Source: Diphasiastrum complanatum
Lineage: Eukaryota > Streptophyta > Lycopodiopsida > Lycopodiales > Lycopodiaceae
Assembly: GCA_029204225.1 (NCBI GenBank)
Contig: CM055094.1
Location: 17,472,402 to 17,536,401, forward strand
Direction of reading: 5' to 3'
DNA length: 64,000 bases
The position numbers and the translations under genes are program-made. The notes beneath the pieces were generated by a model, which did not search any database, had not been told where the DNA came from, and worked only from the letters and a program-made list of their open reading frames with translations. How positions within the stretch are numbered: position 1 is the stretch's first letter; every line of letters begins with the position of its first letter. Below are positions 1 through 12,380 of this stretch, one piece after another.

Positions 1-2138
1 TAGGACACTATGTGAGTGTGCTAAAGCTATGAGATTAGATGCATCTCTTTCTATTTCATTTTGGGGAGAAGCTATTTTATGTGCAAACTTTCTTTGTAAT
101 AGAATGACTAATAGTGCCATTAAAGGACTTATACCTTATGAAGTATTGTTTGGCAAAAAGCCAAATCTTAGTGATTTGAAAGTTTTTGGATGTACTTGTT
201 ATGTGCATATTCCTTTAGAAACAAGGAAAAAGGAAGATGCCACTTCTTTAAAAGGCATCTTTGTTGGTTATAGTGAAAGTAAGTAGGATATATGATCCTA
301 TTACAAAAAAAGTTGTTGCTAGTAGAGATGTACTTTTTGATGAATCTCTCCAAGCCAAAAGAAAGGTGACTTCCAGCAACACTTAACTTGTCAAAGATCA
401 TGCTATGGCCGAGGAGGAGCTTCATGAAGATGAAGACCAAGTGGAACCTACTCCAAGTCCAAGGGTGCCAAGAAGATCAACAAGGACAAGGATTGAGCCA
501 TCAAGGCTCACTTATAGTGACAAAGGGGTGCAAAGGGAAGATTCTCAACTACTCAACTCTTATACTTTCTTGACTACTATGCTTGAAGAACCAACTAGTT
601 TTGAGGAAGCAAATAAGTCTCAATATTGGAGGAAAGCTATGCAAGTAGAGTTTGATGCATTAATGGAAAATCAAACTTGGAAACTTGTTGATTTACCTTA
701 TGGAAAGAAGCCTCTTACTTGTAAATGGATATATAGATTGAAATATAATCAAGATGGTTCCATTCATAAGTACAAAGCTAGACTTGAAGCAAAAGGTTTT
801 TTGCAAGTCAAAGGCATAGATTATGATGAAGCCTTTGCACCTGTTGCAAAGCTTGTGACCATTAGATTAATCATATGTCTTGCAATTTCTTTCAAATGGG
901 AGCTCTTCCAACTTGATGTGACAAATGCTTTCTTGAATGGATTCTTGGAAGAGGAAATCTACATGTGTCAACCCGAGGGCTTAATCAAAGATGGAAAAGA
1001 AGACAAGGTGTGTCTCTTGAAGAAGAGTCTTTATAAACTCAAGCAAGCACCAAGAGCATGGTACTCTAGGTTGCATTCCTATCTTATTTCCATTGGATTT
1101 GTTGTAAGTTCTTATGAACCATCATTGTACTACAAATGTAATGATGGAAAGATCATTATCTTAGTTTTATATGTTGATGACATTATACTCACAGGAAATG
1201 ATCTAGATGGCATTAAGAATGTAAAAGTTTCCTTGTCTAGTGAATTTAAGATGGTAGATCTAGGACTTCTTAAAGTTATACTTGGAATAGAAGTCATTAG
1301 AAGTAATGATTTTACCTTCATATGTCAATCTAAGTATGCTAGATCAATCTTAGCAAGATTTGGCATGATTGATTGTAAAGGAGTTGAAACTCCTATGGAA
1401 CTAAGTGTAAAAGTTTCTAAGGAAAGTGATGAAGCATCCTTTGAGGACATCACTACCTATAGAATGCTTATTGGCTCCTTGATATACTTAACTATCACTA
1501 GACCATGTCTTAGTTTTTGTGTTGGCAAGTTGAGTCAATACATGCAAAGTCCATTAATATGTCATTGGAAAGGAGCAAAAAGGGTGTTAAGGTACATCTC
1601 GGCTACAAAAGACTTTGGTATAGTTTATGAAAGGACTAATATTTGTTTGAGAGCATATTCGGACTCAAGTTTTGCAGGTGACAAGATGGATAGAAGATCC
1701 ATAAGTGCATTTGCTACATTCTTATGTGGAGGAGTTATATCTTGGCTTTCCAAAAAGCAAGATATCATCTCTCTTTCATCAATAGAATCCGAATATAAAG
1801 CTATGACAACAACAACAAAGGAGGTTCTTTGGCCTAAAAGTCTTTTGGAGGAGCTACATGTGATCAAGGATGAAGACATTCCATGCATATATTGTGATAA
1901 TCAAGCAGCTCAACAACTTGCAAACAATCCAGTCTTCCATGCTCGAACAAAGCACATCGAGATTGCACATCATTTCGTGAGGGAGAAAGTGCAAGCAAAG
2001 GAGATCAAGCTTATTCATGTTTCATCATCAGATTGCATTGCTGATATACTCACCAAGGCATTGCCTAAAGATCCATTTATAAAATTAAGATTGGCTCTTG
2101 GAGTTATAGATAGATCTATGCTAGATTTACCAAGCTAG
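1..2138 (+). pseudogene. Ty1/copia pol remnant (integrase end, RT, RNase H)
   Basis: This is the 3' two thirds of a copia polyprotein; the window edge cuts it on the left. Positions 29-286 encode the end of the integrase (PYEVLFGKKPNLSDLKVFGC type). A frameshift near 283 and a stop near 385 break the linker. An uninterrupted frame of 577 codons (405-2138) then covers reverse transcriptase and RNase H. RT motifs are FQLDVTNAFLNG and the catalytic LYVDDIIL. RNase H motifs are AYSDSSFAGD, IESEYKAM and CDNQAAQQLANNP followed by a TKHIEI stretch. A purine-rich tract (TTTTGAGGAG) lies between the stop and the LTR at 2151. The intact RT/RNase H frame suggests fairly recent insertion, but the integrase break means this copy cannot move itself. 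The copia family assignment is secure; a finer lineage is not. Confidence 0.93.
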
Positions 2139-2150
2139 ATTTTTGAGGAG

Positions 2151-2954
2151 TGTGAAAAATGCAAAAATAAGCTTGGTAGAGGCCAAAAATCTTGTATATA
2201 GGATGATTACACATGTGTGGAGCCTGTTTTCACGTGTGAAAATAGTGTACTTGTCATGTACCATAATCATATAGGTTGTACATATGATTTAATTCAAGTT
2301 CTAGTGGCTAAAAAGGCCAAAAACTAGTTTTCTAGACATATGACACATGACATCAATCTATTGATTGCATGAGCCACATCCTTTGGTTAGGTGTCACATC
2401 CCATGTGTAGAGGATAGCTCACATGTGTGGAATAAGCTGAAGTAGACGAATTTTGACTTCTAGAATATTTTCAAGTAGATCTCCATATAGAAGGAAAATG
2501 GACCAAAAGTGCTCAAAATAGAAGGTTTTGTCCAAGTGTCAGTTTTGCATGATGAATCATCATATGACAAAGCATCTTCACACATGTGGGATCAAAGGGA
2601 TGATCAGTACCACGAGCTCTCACTTATTGTATATATAGAGCCACATTTGGCCATAATCATTGTGAGACACCAATCTTGGTTTTAGAAGCAATTTTGAGTG
2701 ATTCTCTCCATTTGTCTACATTTGTTTTGATTGTTTTGAGGTGCTATCAATGTGTACTTGATTTTCAGGTTGGAGTCCGTACTCAGACAGGGTTTCACAC
2801 GTGGGAAACCAGAAAGTACACCTACCTTCAATTAATGATTGTTCTTGTTAGGATTTTGTGTCTAGAATTGATCTAGATTGATCTTAATCTCAAGTAGATT
2901 GATAGATCAAGTAATCTAACAACCAATCCCTCTTGAGGATCAGATTAGGATCCA
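2151..2954 (+). repeat. 3' LTR of the first copia element (804 bp)
   Basis: The LTR starts TGTGAAAAATG directly after the polypurine tract and ends AGGATCCA, so it has TG...CA termini. A TATA-like TATATATAGAG lies near 2629. Two partial copies elsewhere fix both ends: 13825-14407 matches 2151-2731 in direct orientation, and 11931-12160 matches 2725-2954 in reverse orientation. Short reading frames inside it are not genes. CACATGTG-type motifs recur within it. Confidence 0.9.
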
Positions 2955-3643
2955 TTCTTGGTCCTTTTTGTACTTTTTGCACAATATTCAGAATAGATGT
3001 CCTACTTAAAGTCTCTCAGACAAAATGTGAAGGATTTCAGATCATTCAAGATCCAATCCATGTCCTTGATCTTTGGTTACAAAAGGAGCAAACCAACAAT
3101 CCTGCCAATGTAGAAAAACCAGCATCTACATAGAAAATGAGATGCTAACTCTAAGAGATACTGATCAAACATGAACCAAAACATAAAATATGGTTGTTGT
3201 TCATACAACTACATTACCCTACTGTATTTCACACATGTGAAACAAAAAATAGCAATAAATGATCATTCTACACATAGAATTGCAAGATATCAAACAGAAC
3301 CATGTATAATGATGAAATGAGAGAGAGAAGAGAGAAGATGTGTCTCTCCATGAGTTACATCCTTTCATAACAGGTCCAAACCCTATTTGGCCACTTGGCT
3401 TTCCCTCCAAAATGTAATCCCTACTATTTTTGGGTCTAGATTCAATGTACCCAAAGTTCAAATTTGAATCTCTCTCAAACTCGACTACCAACTTTCCCAC
3501 ACTTTCAAAAAGTGTTTATTGAATGTATTTTAAACTAATATAACTTCAAAAAGTTTATCTCTACGTCTAAAATGAGTTTTGGCCTCATATTGACAATTTA
3601 CCAAAATATGACTAAACTAGACTAAACTAGTTGAAATCTCTCA
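2955..3643. other. Non-coding stretch between copia remnants
   Basis: No gene or recognisable repeat was seen. The short open frames on both strands lack protein-like composition. It is AT-rich flanking DNA of the first element. Confidence 0.5.
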
Positions 3644-4513
3644 CACAAAACACCATACGAAGTTCGGACAGGCTCCAAACCTTCTCTATCGAACATACGA
3701 GTTTTTGGATGTATTGCCTATGTGCAAATTCCGTATGATCTCAGGACGAAGCTCAACTTCCAGAGTATCAAATCGATTTTCATGAGCTACACTACTTCAG
3801 ATCAAGCTTATAAGTTGTATGATCTTGTCGAGTCGAAGATATTCACCAGGCCGGATGTCATCTTCATCGGTTTATCGACCTCAAAGGTAAGGGCAAAGCT
3901 CATATAGCCAAACTATCGGACTCTCCTGAAATATTGGACTCTTTAGTTCCAAAGTCGACTATTCCTTTTGATGGTCCAAGCTTGTCTACTCTCGATGAAC
4001 AGCTTATCAATAGCGAATCCAAAGATGATGATGTTGCAATTCAGCAACTATAGCATGATGAAGATTATCAAATTCGAACATCACCCAGAAGATTGACAAG
4101 ACAAAACAGACCACCTATCAAGTACATCGATGAGTCTGCAACTTACCTTGTTTAAGAGTCGACGACTGTCAAAGAGGCACTCAATCAGTCCGATTCCAAT
4201 CTCTAGAAAGAAGCTATGGATAAAGAGTATTCATCTCTTATCAAGAACCAGACATGGACTATGGTCGAATTACCTACCAGCAGAAATGTAGTTGATTGCA
4301 AATGGTTGTTCAAAATCAAATACAAGGTAGATGGAAGTATCGATCAAAGAAAGACTCGACTTGTCGCCAGAGAATTCTTTCAGGTATACAACATCGACTA
4401 CATTGAGACCTTCAATCTAGTAGTTAAATATTCTTCTATTCGACTTCTATTGTCATTTGTTGTTGTAGCAGATTCGGAAATACATCAAATGGATGTACAA
4501 ACAACATATCTTA
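3644..4513 (+). pseudogene. Ty1/copia pol fragment (integrase end, linker, RT start)
   Basis: It begins inside integrase (PYEVRTGSKPSLSNIRVFGC, then KLYDLVESKIF) and continues through a stop-ridden linker (SPRRLTRQNRP). It enters the N-terminal RT region (IKNQTWTMVELP, CKWLFKIKYKVDGS, EIHQMDVQTTYL). RT stops at the first catalytic Asp motif, where an unrelated LTR begins at 4514. Several stops and one frame change mark it as dead. The family is secure; the start is approximate. Confidence 0.85.
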
Positions 4514-5552
4514 TGTTGGATTATTCTCCTACTAATCGACTAATCAACATTTTTAATCTTCATCCAACTTTTATCCAGACCTACAAATTTTTTCATGTTT
4601 TTACACAGTCTGCATAACTACTCAAAAATGGCTCACAGTGTCGGCATTCTCGAGATTTTTGTCTTTCGGGATTTTTCTCTCACTTCGGCTTTTTTGCAAA
4701 ATGCCAGATGCCTCAAATGTTAAGGAAATAACATTGGCGAAGACCTCGCATTTTTCGCATGACAGTTTACGTTCATTTTTGCAAAGTGACAGTTTACGTT
4801 GATATCTGCAGATAGATTGTTTACAACCAAAGCCACCGACTTGCATTAATTCATCAAGCAAGAAATTTCTGAGAAGTCCTAACTGGATGGATGCCAGCAC
4901 ATCATAGCCAACTAGATGACGCATTTGATGACCTAATTGCTTAGTATAAATAGCTATTCATATTCCTACATCTCAAGCATAAAGATCAATCATCAAGTAT
5001 TGAATAATTAGCGTTCTCTCTCTCAAGCCTGCGAGCTTGGACACTCCTGAGCATTCTAGCTCACTTCTTTAGAGTTGATTAGAGATTGCTATTGCGCTTA
5101 CTGCTTATCAATAGTTGCGCTTAATTCAGACTTATATTTGGTTTCTCAAAGATAGCTTAGAGTGCGTGTCTTCGAACTGCAAACTTATTGTACTCATTTA
5201 CATTTGGTTTGTTTTCATACTGAATCAATACTATCTTCTTGTTGCATTCAAGTTCGTCTCAATATATGCGTTTCTATAGTTCTTCATGACTGATTATTTG
5301 TCTCATAATCCAATGCTTTAAATGTTTGGCTATGTAATCATTGTAGTACTAATGATTTCAAAACTAGTTACTATAAGATCGAACGTGATTTCTACCACTA
5401 TTGTTTTGTTCAAAATTGATAGGCGTAGTTATGCATAGAGAAAGAGAAAGATAGTTTATTATGCTATGCACGATAAGTTTTAATTCTTGTCGTTCGAATT
5501 CTTTTTATTCGATTCTATTCTACCTATCTTTTTCACACACCTCTTTCCAACA
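4514..5552 (+). repeat. Copia-type 5' LTR (about 1039 bp)
   Basis: The termini are TGTTGG at the start and CCAACA at the end, a perfect inverted pair, and a primer-binding site follows immediately. The LTR lands in the RT gene of the preceding remnant. Its last 250 bp resemble the LTR ending at 41279, for example the shared ATGTTTGGCTA, GTGATTTCTA and AGATAG blocks, so the two belong to related elements. Internal sequence after the primer site runs only to about 5776 before another LTR starts. Confidence 0.8.
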
Positions 5553-5564
5553 TTGTATCAGAGC
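5553..5564 (+). other. Primer-binding site (tRNA-iMet type)
   Basis: TTGTATCAGAGC directly follows the LTR. It differs at one base from the plant copia site TGGTATCAGAGC, complementary to the 3' end of initiator tRNA-Met. Confidence 0.8.
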
Positions 5565-5776
5565 AGTGATTCTTCAAGGCCTAATACTATATCAGAGCGC
5601 AAGCTCTTATATTTGATATCTTTCATGATATCAAATTATTCTTTAGTTCGAATCAATTTTTTTCGGTATCAGCAAATTGATTTCCAATTGTAACGCAGCA
5701 CTGTATGTTTCTCTTAATGACAATCGAATTATCGATAGTCTAAAGTTCCAGATAGATTTTCAAAGTAAAGTCGGTA

Positions 5777-6306
5777 TGTCATGTGCCAAATCTCAAGCAA
5801 ATAGCAATTACAAAAGAAGTAAAGCTAATAGCAAGAAAAATACATAGCATTCAAGATAGCATATCAATAGAAATCTAGAAACATGGAGATCACCATAGAA
5901 TCACATTAGCAATGGAAAGAAGATTACAAGATATGTACATGAGCATGGATTCATGTGAATAGGGCACATGAGACCTAGCAATGGAGATCCCTATGGCTCA
6001 CATTCACAAGGAAGTTAGAAGCTCTCACTTGCAAATGAGCCAAAGATTCACAAATTGACGTCTCTTGCCTAGTTATAGACAATGCTCTCACTTAACTTAA
6101 CTATCTTGAGGGATAGTTAGCCCTTGTTAAGCATTATTTAAACTACATTGGGCCCTTATTGGCCTATTATCCTTATTAATTACTTTGAAGGGCCTAAAGA
6201 GAGAGCCGCTTTGTTATTAAGGCTAATAGCTCCTTTTGGGCCTACAAAGCTTACAATGGATATTATATTGCCTTGAAAAGCATTGATGTACTAAAAGTAC
6301 ATGACA
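5777..6306 (-). repeat. LTR of a reverse-strand element with adjacent polypurine tract
   Basis: Read on the minus strand, a G-rich tract (AAGTAGGGGGAG, plus-strand 6307-6318) is followed by TGTCATGT, and the block ends at the plus-strand TGTCATG near 5777. The ends are therefore inverted repeats of TGTCATG. Just upstream of the purine tract the minus strand reads FEDKNV followed by a stop, a common end of plant LTR-retrotransposon polyproteins. I infer a 3' LTR of a Ty3-type or other LTR element; the superfamily is not certain. Confidence 0.6.
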
Positions 6307-6618
6307 CTCCCCCTACTTAAACATTTTTGTCCTCAAAAATGAAGACGCTTGTCTGATTGGTTTGATCGCCTGTCATGATTGAGGATGTGTCGTCCATAAA
6401 CGTATTGCCTCATTACAAATCTAAAGCTGTCGAATTGAAATTATTTTGTTGGCTTCATACTGTAATCCTTGTTTCCATGAAGGAAAACGGATGGTCAAAG
6501 AAGAGTTTGATGAAGCACCATATTGCTTGTTGGCAACCAATCTGTATGGAATGGACAGAGTGCATCACTACAATATCCTCTTTTGTCTGCTTCCTTGACA
6601 TCATAACAAATTGGATGC

Positions 6619-7200
6619 TTATCCAATTCCCTTGGATTCTTGATTTTGTGTTGCATATGGCTCTTCTACCGTAGTTGGCAATCCATGTTGTTTAACCAAC
6701 TTGATAAAGAACATTATAATTCTTCCATGAGCAATGGTAGTCATGAATTGTTGTTTAAATGCTCTATACGAAGTAGTCAGCATGAACATTGAAACTCGGT
6801 CGTATGATGAAACATGATTTTGGGCATATTGTTGACTGAAATATATTTCTTCAAATTGGGTCAATACCTCATTCATAGGTGTTTGTGAATATTTGACTTG
6901 ATTGACCTCAAAAATGAACTCTTTTCTCGAAATATAAAATTTGCAGTTGCCCATATAAATCATTGAAGCATCAATACCAAATAGTGAAAATACATTCCAA
7001 AGTTGAAATAGGGATTTGACGTTTCGATTGTTCCAAATAACCATTGATGAACAATCATTGTTGACATTACTCAATTGAGGATTGATCACATTAGAGTCCA
7101 CTGAGCAATGTAAACCTCTCCAAATAAATTGATATAGATTGATAGCATATTTTAAAATCAGCTTCCTATAAAGTGTTGGTTGATTGAGAGAACCCACCAA
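6619..7200 (-). CDS. Uninterrupted hypothetical frame (193 codons)
   Basis: I do not recognise this product. It is the longest reading frame between the reverse-strand LTR at 5777-6306 and the next copia remnant. It lies on the same strand as that LTR and upstream of its purine tract, so it may be a piece of that element's internal region. The sequence is rich in Asn, Phe, Tyr and Gln with no clear catalytic or zinc-binding motif and no signal peptide. It could also be a chance frame in AT-rich DNA. Confidence 0.35.
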   Translation of the reverse strand: MVGSLNQPTLYRKLILKYAINLYQFIWRGLHCSVDSNVINPQLSNVNNDCSSMVIWNNRNVKSLFQLWNVFSLFGIDASMIYMGNCKFYISRKEFIFEVNQVKYSQTPMNEVLTQFEEIYFSQQYAQNHVSSYDRVSMFMLTTSYRAFKQQFMTTIAHGRIIMFFIKLVKQHGLPTTVEEPYATQNQESKGIG

Positions 7201-7205
7201 GAAGG

Positions 7206-8022
7206 CCTAGAGTCTTTATACTCTCTACCTCAAATGTGATTGAGAGTAGAGATGTTATTTTCTATGAAGAGCAAAAATCCAATTTGGAAGGGGCCGAGAT
7301 CAAAGCATCTCTAGACGCATCACCAACTATTGCTATTGAAGACAATTATGATGTGATGGGGTCAAGAATCAAAGAGGAGTCTCCTCGGATTTTTTCACCA
7401 AGAAGATCTATGAGAGAGAGATCCGAGACCAAGAGGCTCTCATATGTTGATAAAGGCAAGCAAGTGGATTTTGATTGCCTTATTTGTTTCTCATGAAGAG
7501 CCAAAGAATGTTCAAGAGGCACTCAATACCAAGGAGTGGTATGATGCCATTAAGCAAGATTATGATGCATTGATCACCAACAATACTTGGGAGCTTGTGA
7601 ATCCACCATCCAACAATCATGTGATTGGATGCAAGTGGGTATTTCGAATCAAATACAATCATGATGGCACCATCAACAAGTTCAAGGCAAGATTATGTGC
7701 TAAAGGATTTGCTCAAATCCATGGTCTTGACTATGAGGAGACCTTTGCACCTGTTGCAAAGATGGTGACAATAAGAATTCTTATCTCTCTTGCTTGTTTT
7801 TTCAAATGGAAGGTGTTCCAATTAGATGTATCCAATGATTTTTTAAATGGTTATCTTGAGGAGGAGACATATATGGAACAACCTCAAGGATTCATCAAGG
7901 ATGAGTCCAAAGTGTGCTTGCTCTTCAGAAGTATTTATGGACTAAAGCAAGCACCAAGATCATGGTATACAAGACTCAACTCTTTTCTTATTTCACTAGG
8001 ATTTGTTCTTAGTGACTACGTA
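7206..8022 (+). pseudogene. Ty1/copia pol fragment (linker and RT)
   Basis: It starts in the integrase-RT linker (NVIESRDVIFYEE), shifts frame once near 7480, and runs through RT: NNTWELVNPP, CKWVFRIKYNHDG, VFQLDVSNDFLNG and GLKQAPRSWYTRL. The FLNG motif has Asp instead of the usual Ala before Phe. It ends abruptly at FVLSD near 8022, before YVDD, where the 5' remnant of the next element begins. It is close in family to the 1-2138 pol. Confidence 0.85.
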
Positions 8023-8023
8023 G

Positions 8024-8120
8024 GTGGCATAGAGAGCATTCTTCATACATCCCATCAGGTGATATTTGTTCATTTTTCATTTCCTTCCATCCTCCGTTCT
8101 CACATGTAATATCAGAGTGT
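8024..8120 (+). repeat. Truncated 5' LTR end and primer-binding site of the next copia
   Basis: The block ends TTCTCACA and is followed by TGTAATATCAGAG, a decayed tRNA-iMet-type primer site. The gag start codon of the next element is about 40 bp further on. The left part of the LTR is missing. Confidence 0.45.
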
Positions 8121-8154
8121 AACTCACTAAGCCGAGAGGTTACTATCAGTTCAA

Positions 8155-11100
8155 AATGTCTCTCACTGGTAACTCAGCTTCTTCATCCTCCAATGAAGTT
8201 AGAATCATTGATAGATTCAACAGATCTAACTTCTACCTCTAGAAACTAAAACTTTGGATGATGCTTATAGATAGAGACCTTTGGGATGTCATAGACGGGT
8301 CTAACAACGATGATTATGAATTAGTGAAGGCATGGAAGATCAAGGATTAGAAGGTCTTAGCATCATTCATGTTGAATCTAGCCGACTCCTAGATTTCCCA
8401 TGTTACCACATGCAAGTCCTCTAAGGAAGCATTCTATTTGCTATCAAATATGTATGAGACTCAAGATGTGACCACATGATTACACCTTAGAAGGAAGTTC
8501 TTTACTCTTAGGATGTCTGATTCAACAGCTATCACTACCCCATCAACAGCTTCAAGTCTTTATTAGATCAATTGTCAGTTGTAGGATATTCTATTTAGAA
8601 TTATGACGCTGTAATGACCTTGCTTTCTTCTTTACCAAAGTCTTACGAACACTTTGTTGTAATGATCTCTCTTCAACCTGACCTGACTCTTCAAAAGGTC
8701 ATCGATCATCTTCTTCAAGAAGAGATGCGGAGAAAGACCAGTGATTGTTGGTCAAAGACAAGTCCCTAACTCTATACACCAAGAAGAAAAACAATTTCAA
8801 GGGCAAGAATCAAGTGCAGCAGCATAAGCCTCATACTCAATCAGAGAGTAGTGGATCATGCAAGAAGCTCTTTTGTAGATATCGTAAGAGAGTGAATCAT
8901 GACATCAAGGAGTGTCGTATCCGCATCTACAACGAGGCAAAGAAGCAGCAGCAACAACAACAATTGAATTCTACTAATGCAACGAAATTTAAGGAGCACA
9001 CCTCTGATGAAGCAAACCATCAGAATTGTTAGTGGCTTACAACAGTAGCAACGAGTGACTACAATAGCTGGTATCTTGGTAGTGGCACGACCCAACACAT
9101 GACTCCTCGTAGATTATGGTTTATTGAATACGAAGCTTATACCAGAGAACAATTCATCTACCTCGGAGGCTCAAACACCATCCACGTAGAAGGGAAAGGA
9201 ACAGTCAAGATTGTGTTCAAGAATGATGTTTTCATTTCTGTTCCGAATGTTCTTCACGTACCTCAATTATCTAAGAACCTGTTATCAATTTCGAAAATGA
9301 CTGATGAGGGCTACACTTTTACATTTTCTTCTGAACAATGTACAATCTTCGATGAAGATACTACTTTGAGTACCTGCACACGAGTCGGAAATTATATGTA
9401 CTCTCACTCAGTTGCATTAGCTAGTACTTCAAATGAAGATGTAAATGACAAGGCTTTATTGTGGCATGGTCGATTTGGACACGTTAATACAAGCTCACTT
9501 TCTTACATGCATTGTAATAATTTAGTTGATGGATTGTATTTCCCTCTTTCATTAGATAGGAATTATTTTTTTGTGAATCTTGCATCTATGGCAAACACTC
9601 TAGAAGAAGATTTCCCAGAACACATTTGGTCAAAACAAAACAGGTATTAGATCTTGTACATAGAAATCTTTGCGGTCCAATGCCAACTTCATCCCTAGGA
9701 GATGCACTTTATTTTATCACTTTCATAGATGATTATTCTAGGTGGTCAACATTCATGTTCATAAAGTACAAATTAGAAATCTTTTAATGCTTCAAAAAAT
9801 TTAAGGCCATGGCCAAGACCCAAACATCTAGAAAAGTGAAAGCACTCCGAACTGATGGTGGTGGTGAATACATCTCCAATGAGATGTCAGACTACCTGGC
9901 CGAACATGGCATTCGAAGACAATTTACAGCAGAATGGAATTGCAGAAAGGAAGAATTGAACGCTACTTAATTCAACCAAGATCCATGCTACATCAAGCGT
10001 ACTTACCTACAAAATTCTGAGCAGAAGCTACTGCCACAGGCTGTGATGTATAGAACAGATCCAGCACAAAATCCATCAATAACAGAACTCCTTATGAAGT
10101 ACGGCACGGACAAAAGCCTAGTGTTAGTAGCCATTTAAAAATCTTTGGCTGTATATGTTTCGTTCATGTTCTTAAACAGCTTAGGAAGAAATTAGACCAG
10201 AGGTCAGATAAATGCATTTTCATTGGCTATCCTGATGAACATAAAGCTTATAAAGTTTATGATCCATCCACGAATGTAGCATTTGTTTCTAGGGATGTAA
10301 TCTTCAAAGAAGATACATTCTACGACTTCAAACAACCATTGACAGATGATGTCTTGTCATTTCATCCTTTCTACACTCGTGATGTTTTTTCTTCAGAACC
10401 TGCAGCTATAGCTATAGAAGCCGAGCAGCTGACAACACCTGTCACCAGACCCAGACCAAGCTAGCTCGAGCAGATCTGAACAAATTGAAAAAAAAACACC
10501 TTCGAAGATCTTCAAGAACTTGAACAGTTCCTGAGAGGTATATACCTCAATCTTATTGGACTTCATCTGGAGATCCAGAGACCTTGGCCGAAGCAATCAG
10601 CTCTGAGGAAGTCGCAAGAAGAAAAGGAAAGCGAGTACAACTCACTTTTGACGGACATTGGTTGACTTCTCCACTCACAAGAGAGTTATTGATACCAAGT
10701 GGATCTTCAAGAAGAAGATCAACTCTCATGGTTCCATTGCAAAATGGAAAGCGTGGCTAGTGGCTAAAGGATTCACTCAAGTCCAAGGAGAAGATTATCA
10801 AGAAATCTTCACTCCTATGTTAAAATACAGTCAATGAGGACTCTCATTGCATTAGTAGTTGTGGAAGACCTCGAGATGTATCAAATGGATGTGAAGACAG
10901 CCTTTCTCAATGGCTAAGTCAAAAAGAAGATATACACCTTCCAACTGGAAGGATTCAAAGTCAAAGGCCAAGAGCACAAAGTGCGCAAGCTACACAAAGC
11001 AATCTCTGGCTTGAAACAAGCCGCAAGAGCTTGGTTCGAAAGAATCAACGTTTATCTCATTCAATTGGATCTTGCAAACAATTCATCTGACTGTAACGTT

Positions 11101-11930
11101 TATTCCAAATACATAGGTGTCAATTCAGTTCACATAGATGATGCATTTATTCTATCTAATGACACTTTCTTACGACACACTACAAAGAGTGATCTGTCAA
11201 AAGAGTTTGACATGATTGATCTAGGCACTATTCATTCATTATTAGGAATACACATCACTAGAGATAGATTGCATAAAAAAGTCTATCAAAGCCAACAGAA
11301 ATATCTAGAGAGCATTCTAGAGAAGTTTCACATGTCTCATTGCAAACCGATTGATACACCAATGGATCCAGCTATGATATTGACTAAACCTTCCAGTGCA
11401 GACACTGAAAGTGAGATACTTGACTTGTCCAAGTATCCTTATCGTTCACTTATAGGATCTTTGAGGTATGCAATGCTATGCACTAGACTAGATTTAGCAT
11501 ACACTATTAGCACATTGACTCAATTCATGTCTAATCCTAGGATCTTACATTCGAAAGCATTAAAGAGAGTGATGAAAAATATTCAAGGAATTTCATATCA
11601 TATTTTATGCTATGATGGAAATGCTATCGACCCAATGGTTCTTCATGGCCACTCTGACCCAGATTGGGGAGGAAATGCTCAACCAGAAATCCACTTATGG
11701 GTTCTGTTTCTTTCTGGTAGGGGGACCAATTTCATGGAACTTAAGAAACCAGAAATCAGTGGCGCTTTCTTCTGAATCAATCGAAACGGAATACATCGCA
11801 GCATGTCAAGATTCCAAAGAAGCTATATAGATCAGATCATTATTTCATGATTTACATCGCACTCAGTTCAATGCTAATATCATTCTGTGTGACAACATGA
11901 GTGTGCAAAAAGTACAAAAAAGACTAAGAG
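8155..11930 (+). pseudogene. Degenerate full-length copia gag-pol
   Basis: Gag starts at 8155 (MSLTGNSASSSS) and carries many stops. A zinc-knuckle relic (CRYRKRVNHDIKEC, near 8871) lacks its second Cys. The protease site near 9070 reads LGSGTTQHM instead of the usual DSGA, so the catalytic Asp is lost. Pre-integrase LWHGRFGHVN (about 9460) and integrase TDGGGEYISNEM (about 9850) follow. RT has YQMDVKTAFLNG (about 10877) and a relatively open frame from 10981 (GLKQAARAWFERI) with HIDD in place of YVDD. RNase H reaches CDNMSVQKV at 11905, where an insertion splits it; the tail resumes at 14408. It is related to the gag-pol at 41439. Frameshifts and stops make it inactive. Confidence 0.88.
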
Positions 11931-12160
11931 TGGATCCTAATCTGATCCTCAAGAGGGATTGGTTGTCATATTACTTGATCTATCAATCTACTTGAGATTA
12001 AGATCAATCTAGATCAATTCTAGACACAAAATCCTAACAAGAACAATCATTAATTGAAGGTAGGTGTACTTTCTGGTTTTCCACGTGTGAAACCCTGTCT
12101 GAGTATGGACTCCAACCTGAAAATCAAGTACACATTGATAGCACCTCAAAACAATCAAAA
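11931..12160 (-). repeat. Right part of the 804-bp LTR, inverted
   Basis: It is the reverse complement of 2725-2954, beginning at the LTR end TGGATCC (reverse of GGATCCA) and stopping at ATCAAAA. Confidence 0.9.
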
Positions 12161-12380
12161 TCTGATGATCGAAGAGAGTTCCAAGATTTTTGGAGGACAT
12201 ATAAGAAAGGAGACCAAGGAGGTTCAAAGAAAGTGACTATTGAAGATAACTCCAAACTCAGCAGCTTAGTGAATGCTTTACGACCACAGCCCTCTTGGAG
12301 AATCGTGATGTTGTTAAACAATGATGAACAACTCCAAGAGTATCTAAGGGCACCAAGTTGGAAGATGGTTGATCTCTAGT
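12161..12380 (+). pseudogene. Short protein-like remnant of unknown origin
   Basis: One frame reads without a stop from the inverted LTR piece to about 12378 and looks protein-like (FQDFWRTYKKGDQGG, then LVNALRPQPSWRI and EYLRAPSWKMVDL). I do not recognise the family. It could be a retroelement coding fragment or a captured gene fragment. No start codon is assigned. Confidence 0.3.

Noticed and set aside
2676-2876. Small frame in the first LTR and its copy near 12009-12227 as a conserved gene
   Set aside because: Both lie wholly inside copies of the same LTR, so the similarity is explained by the repeat.
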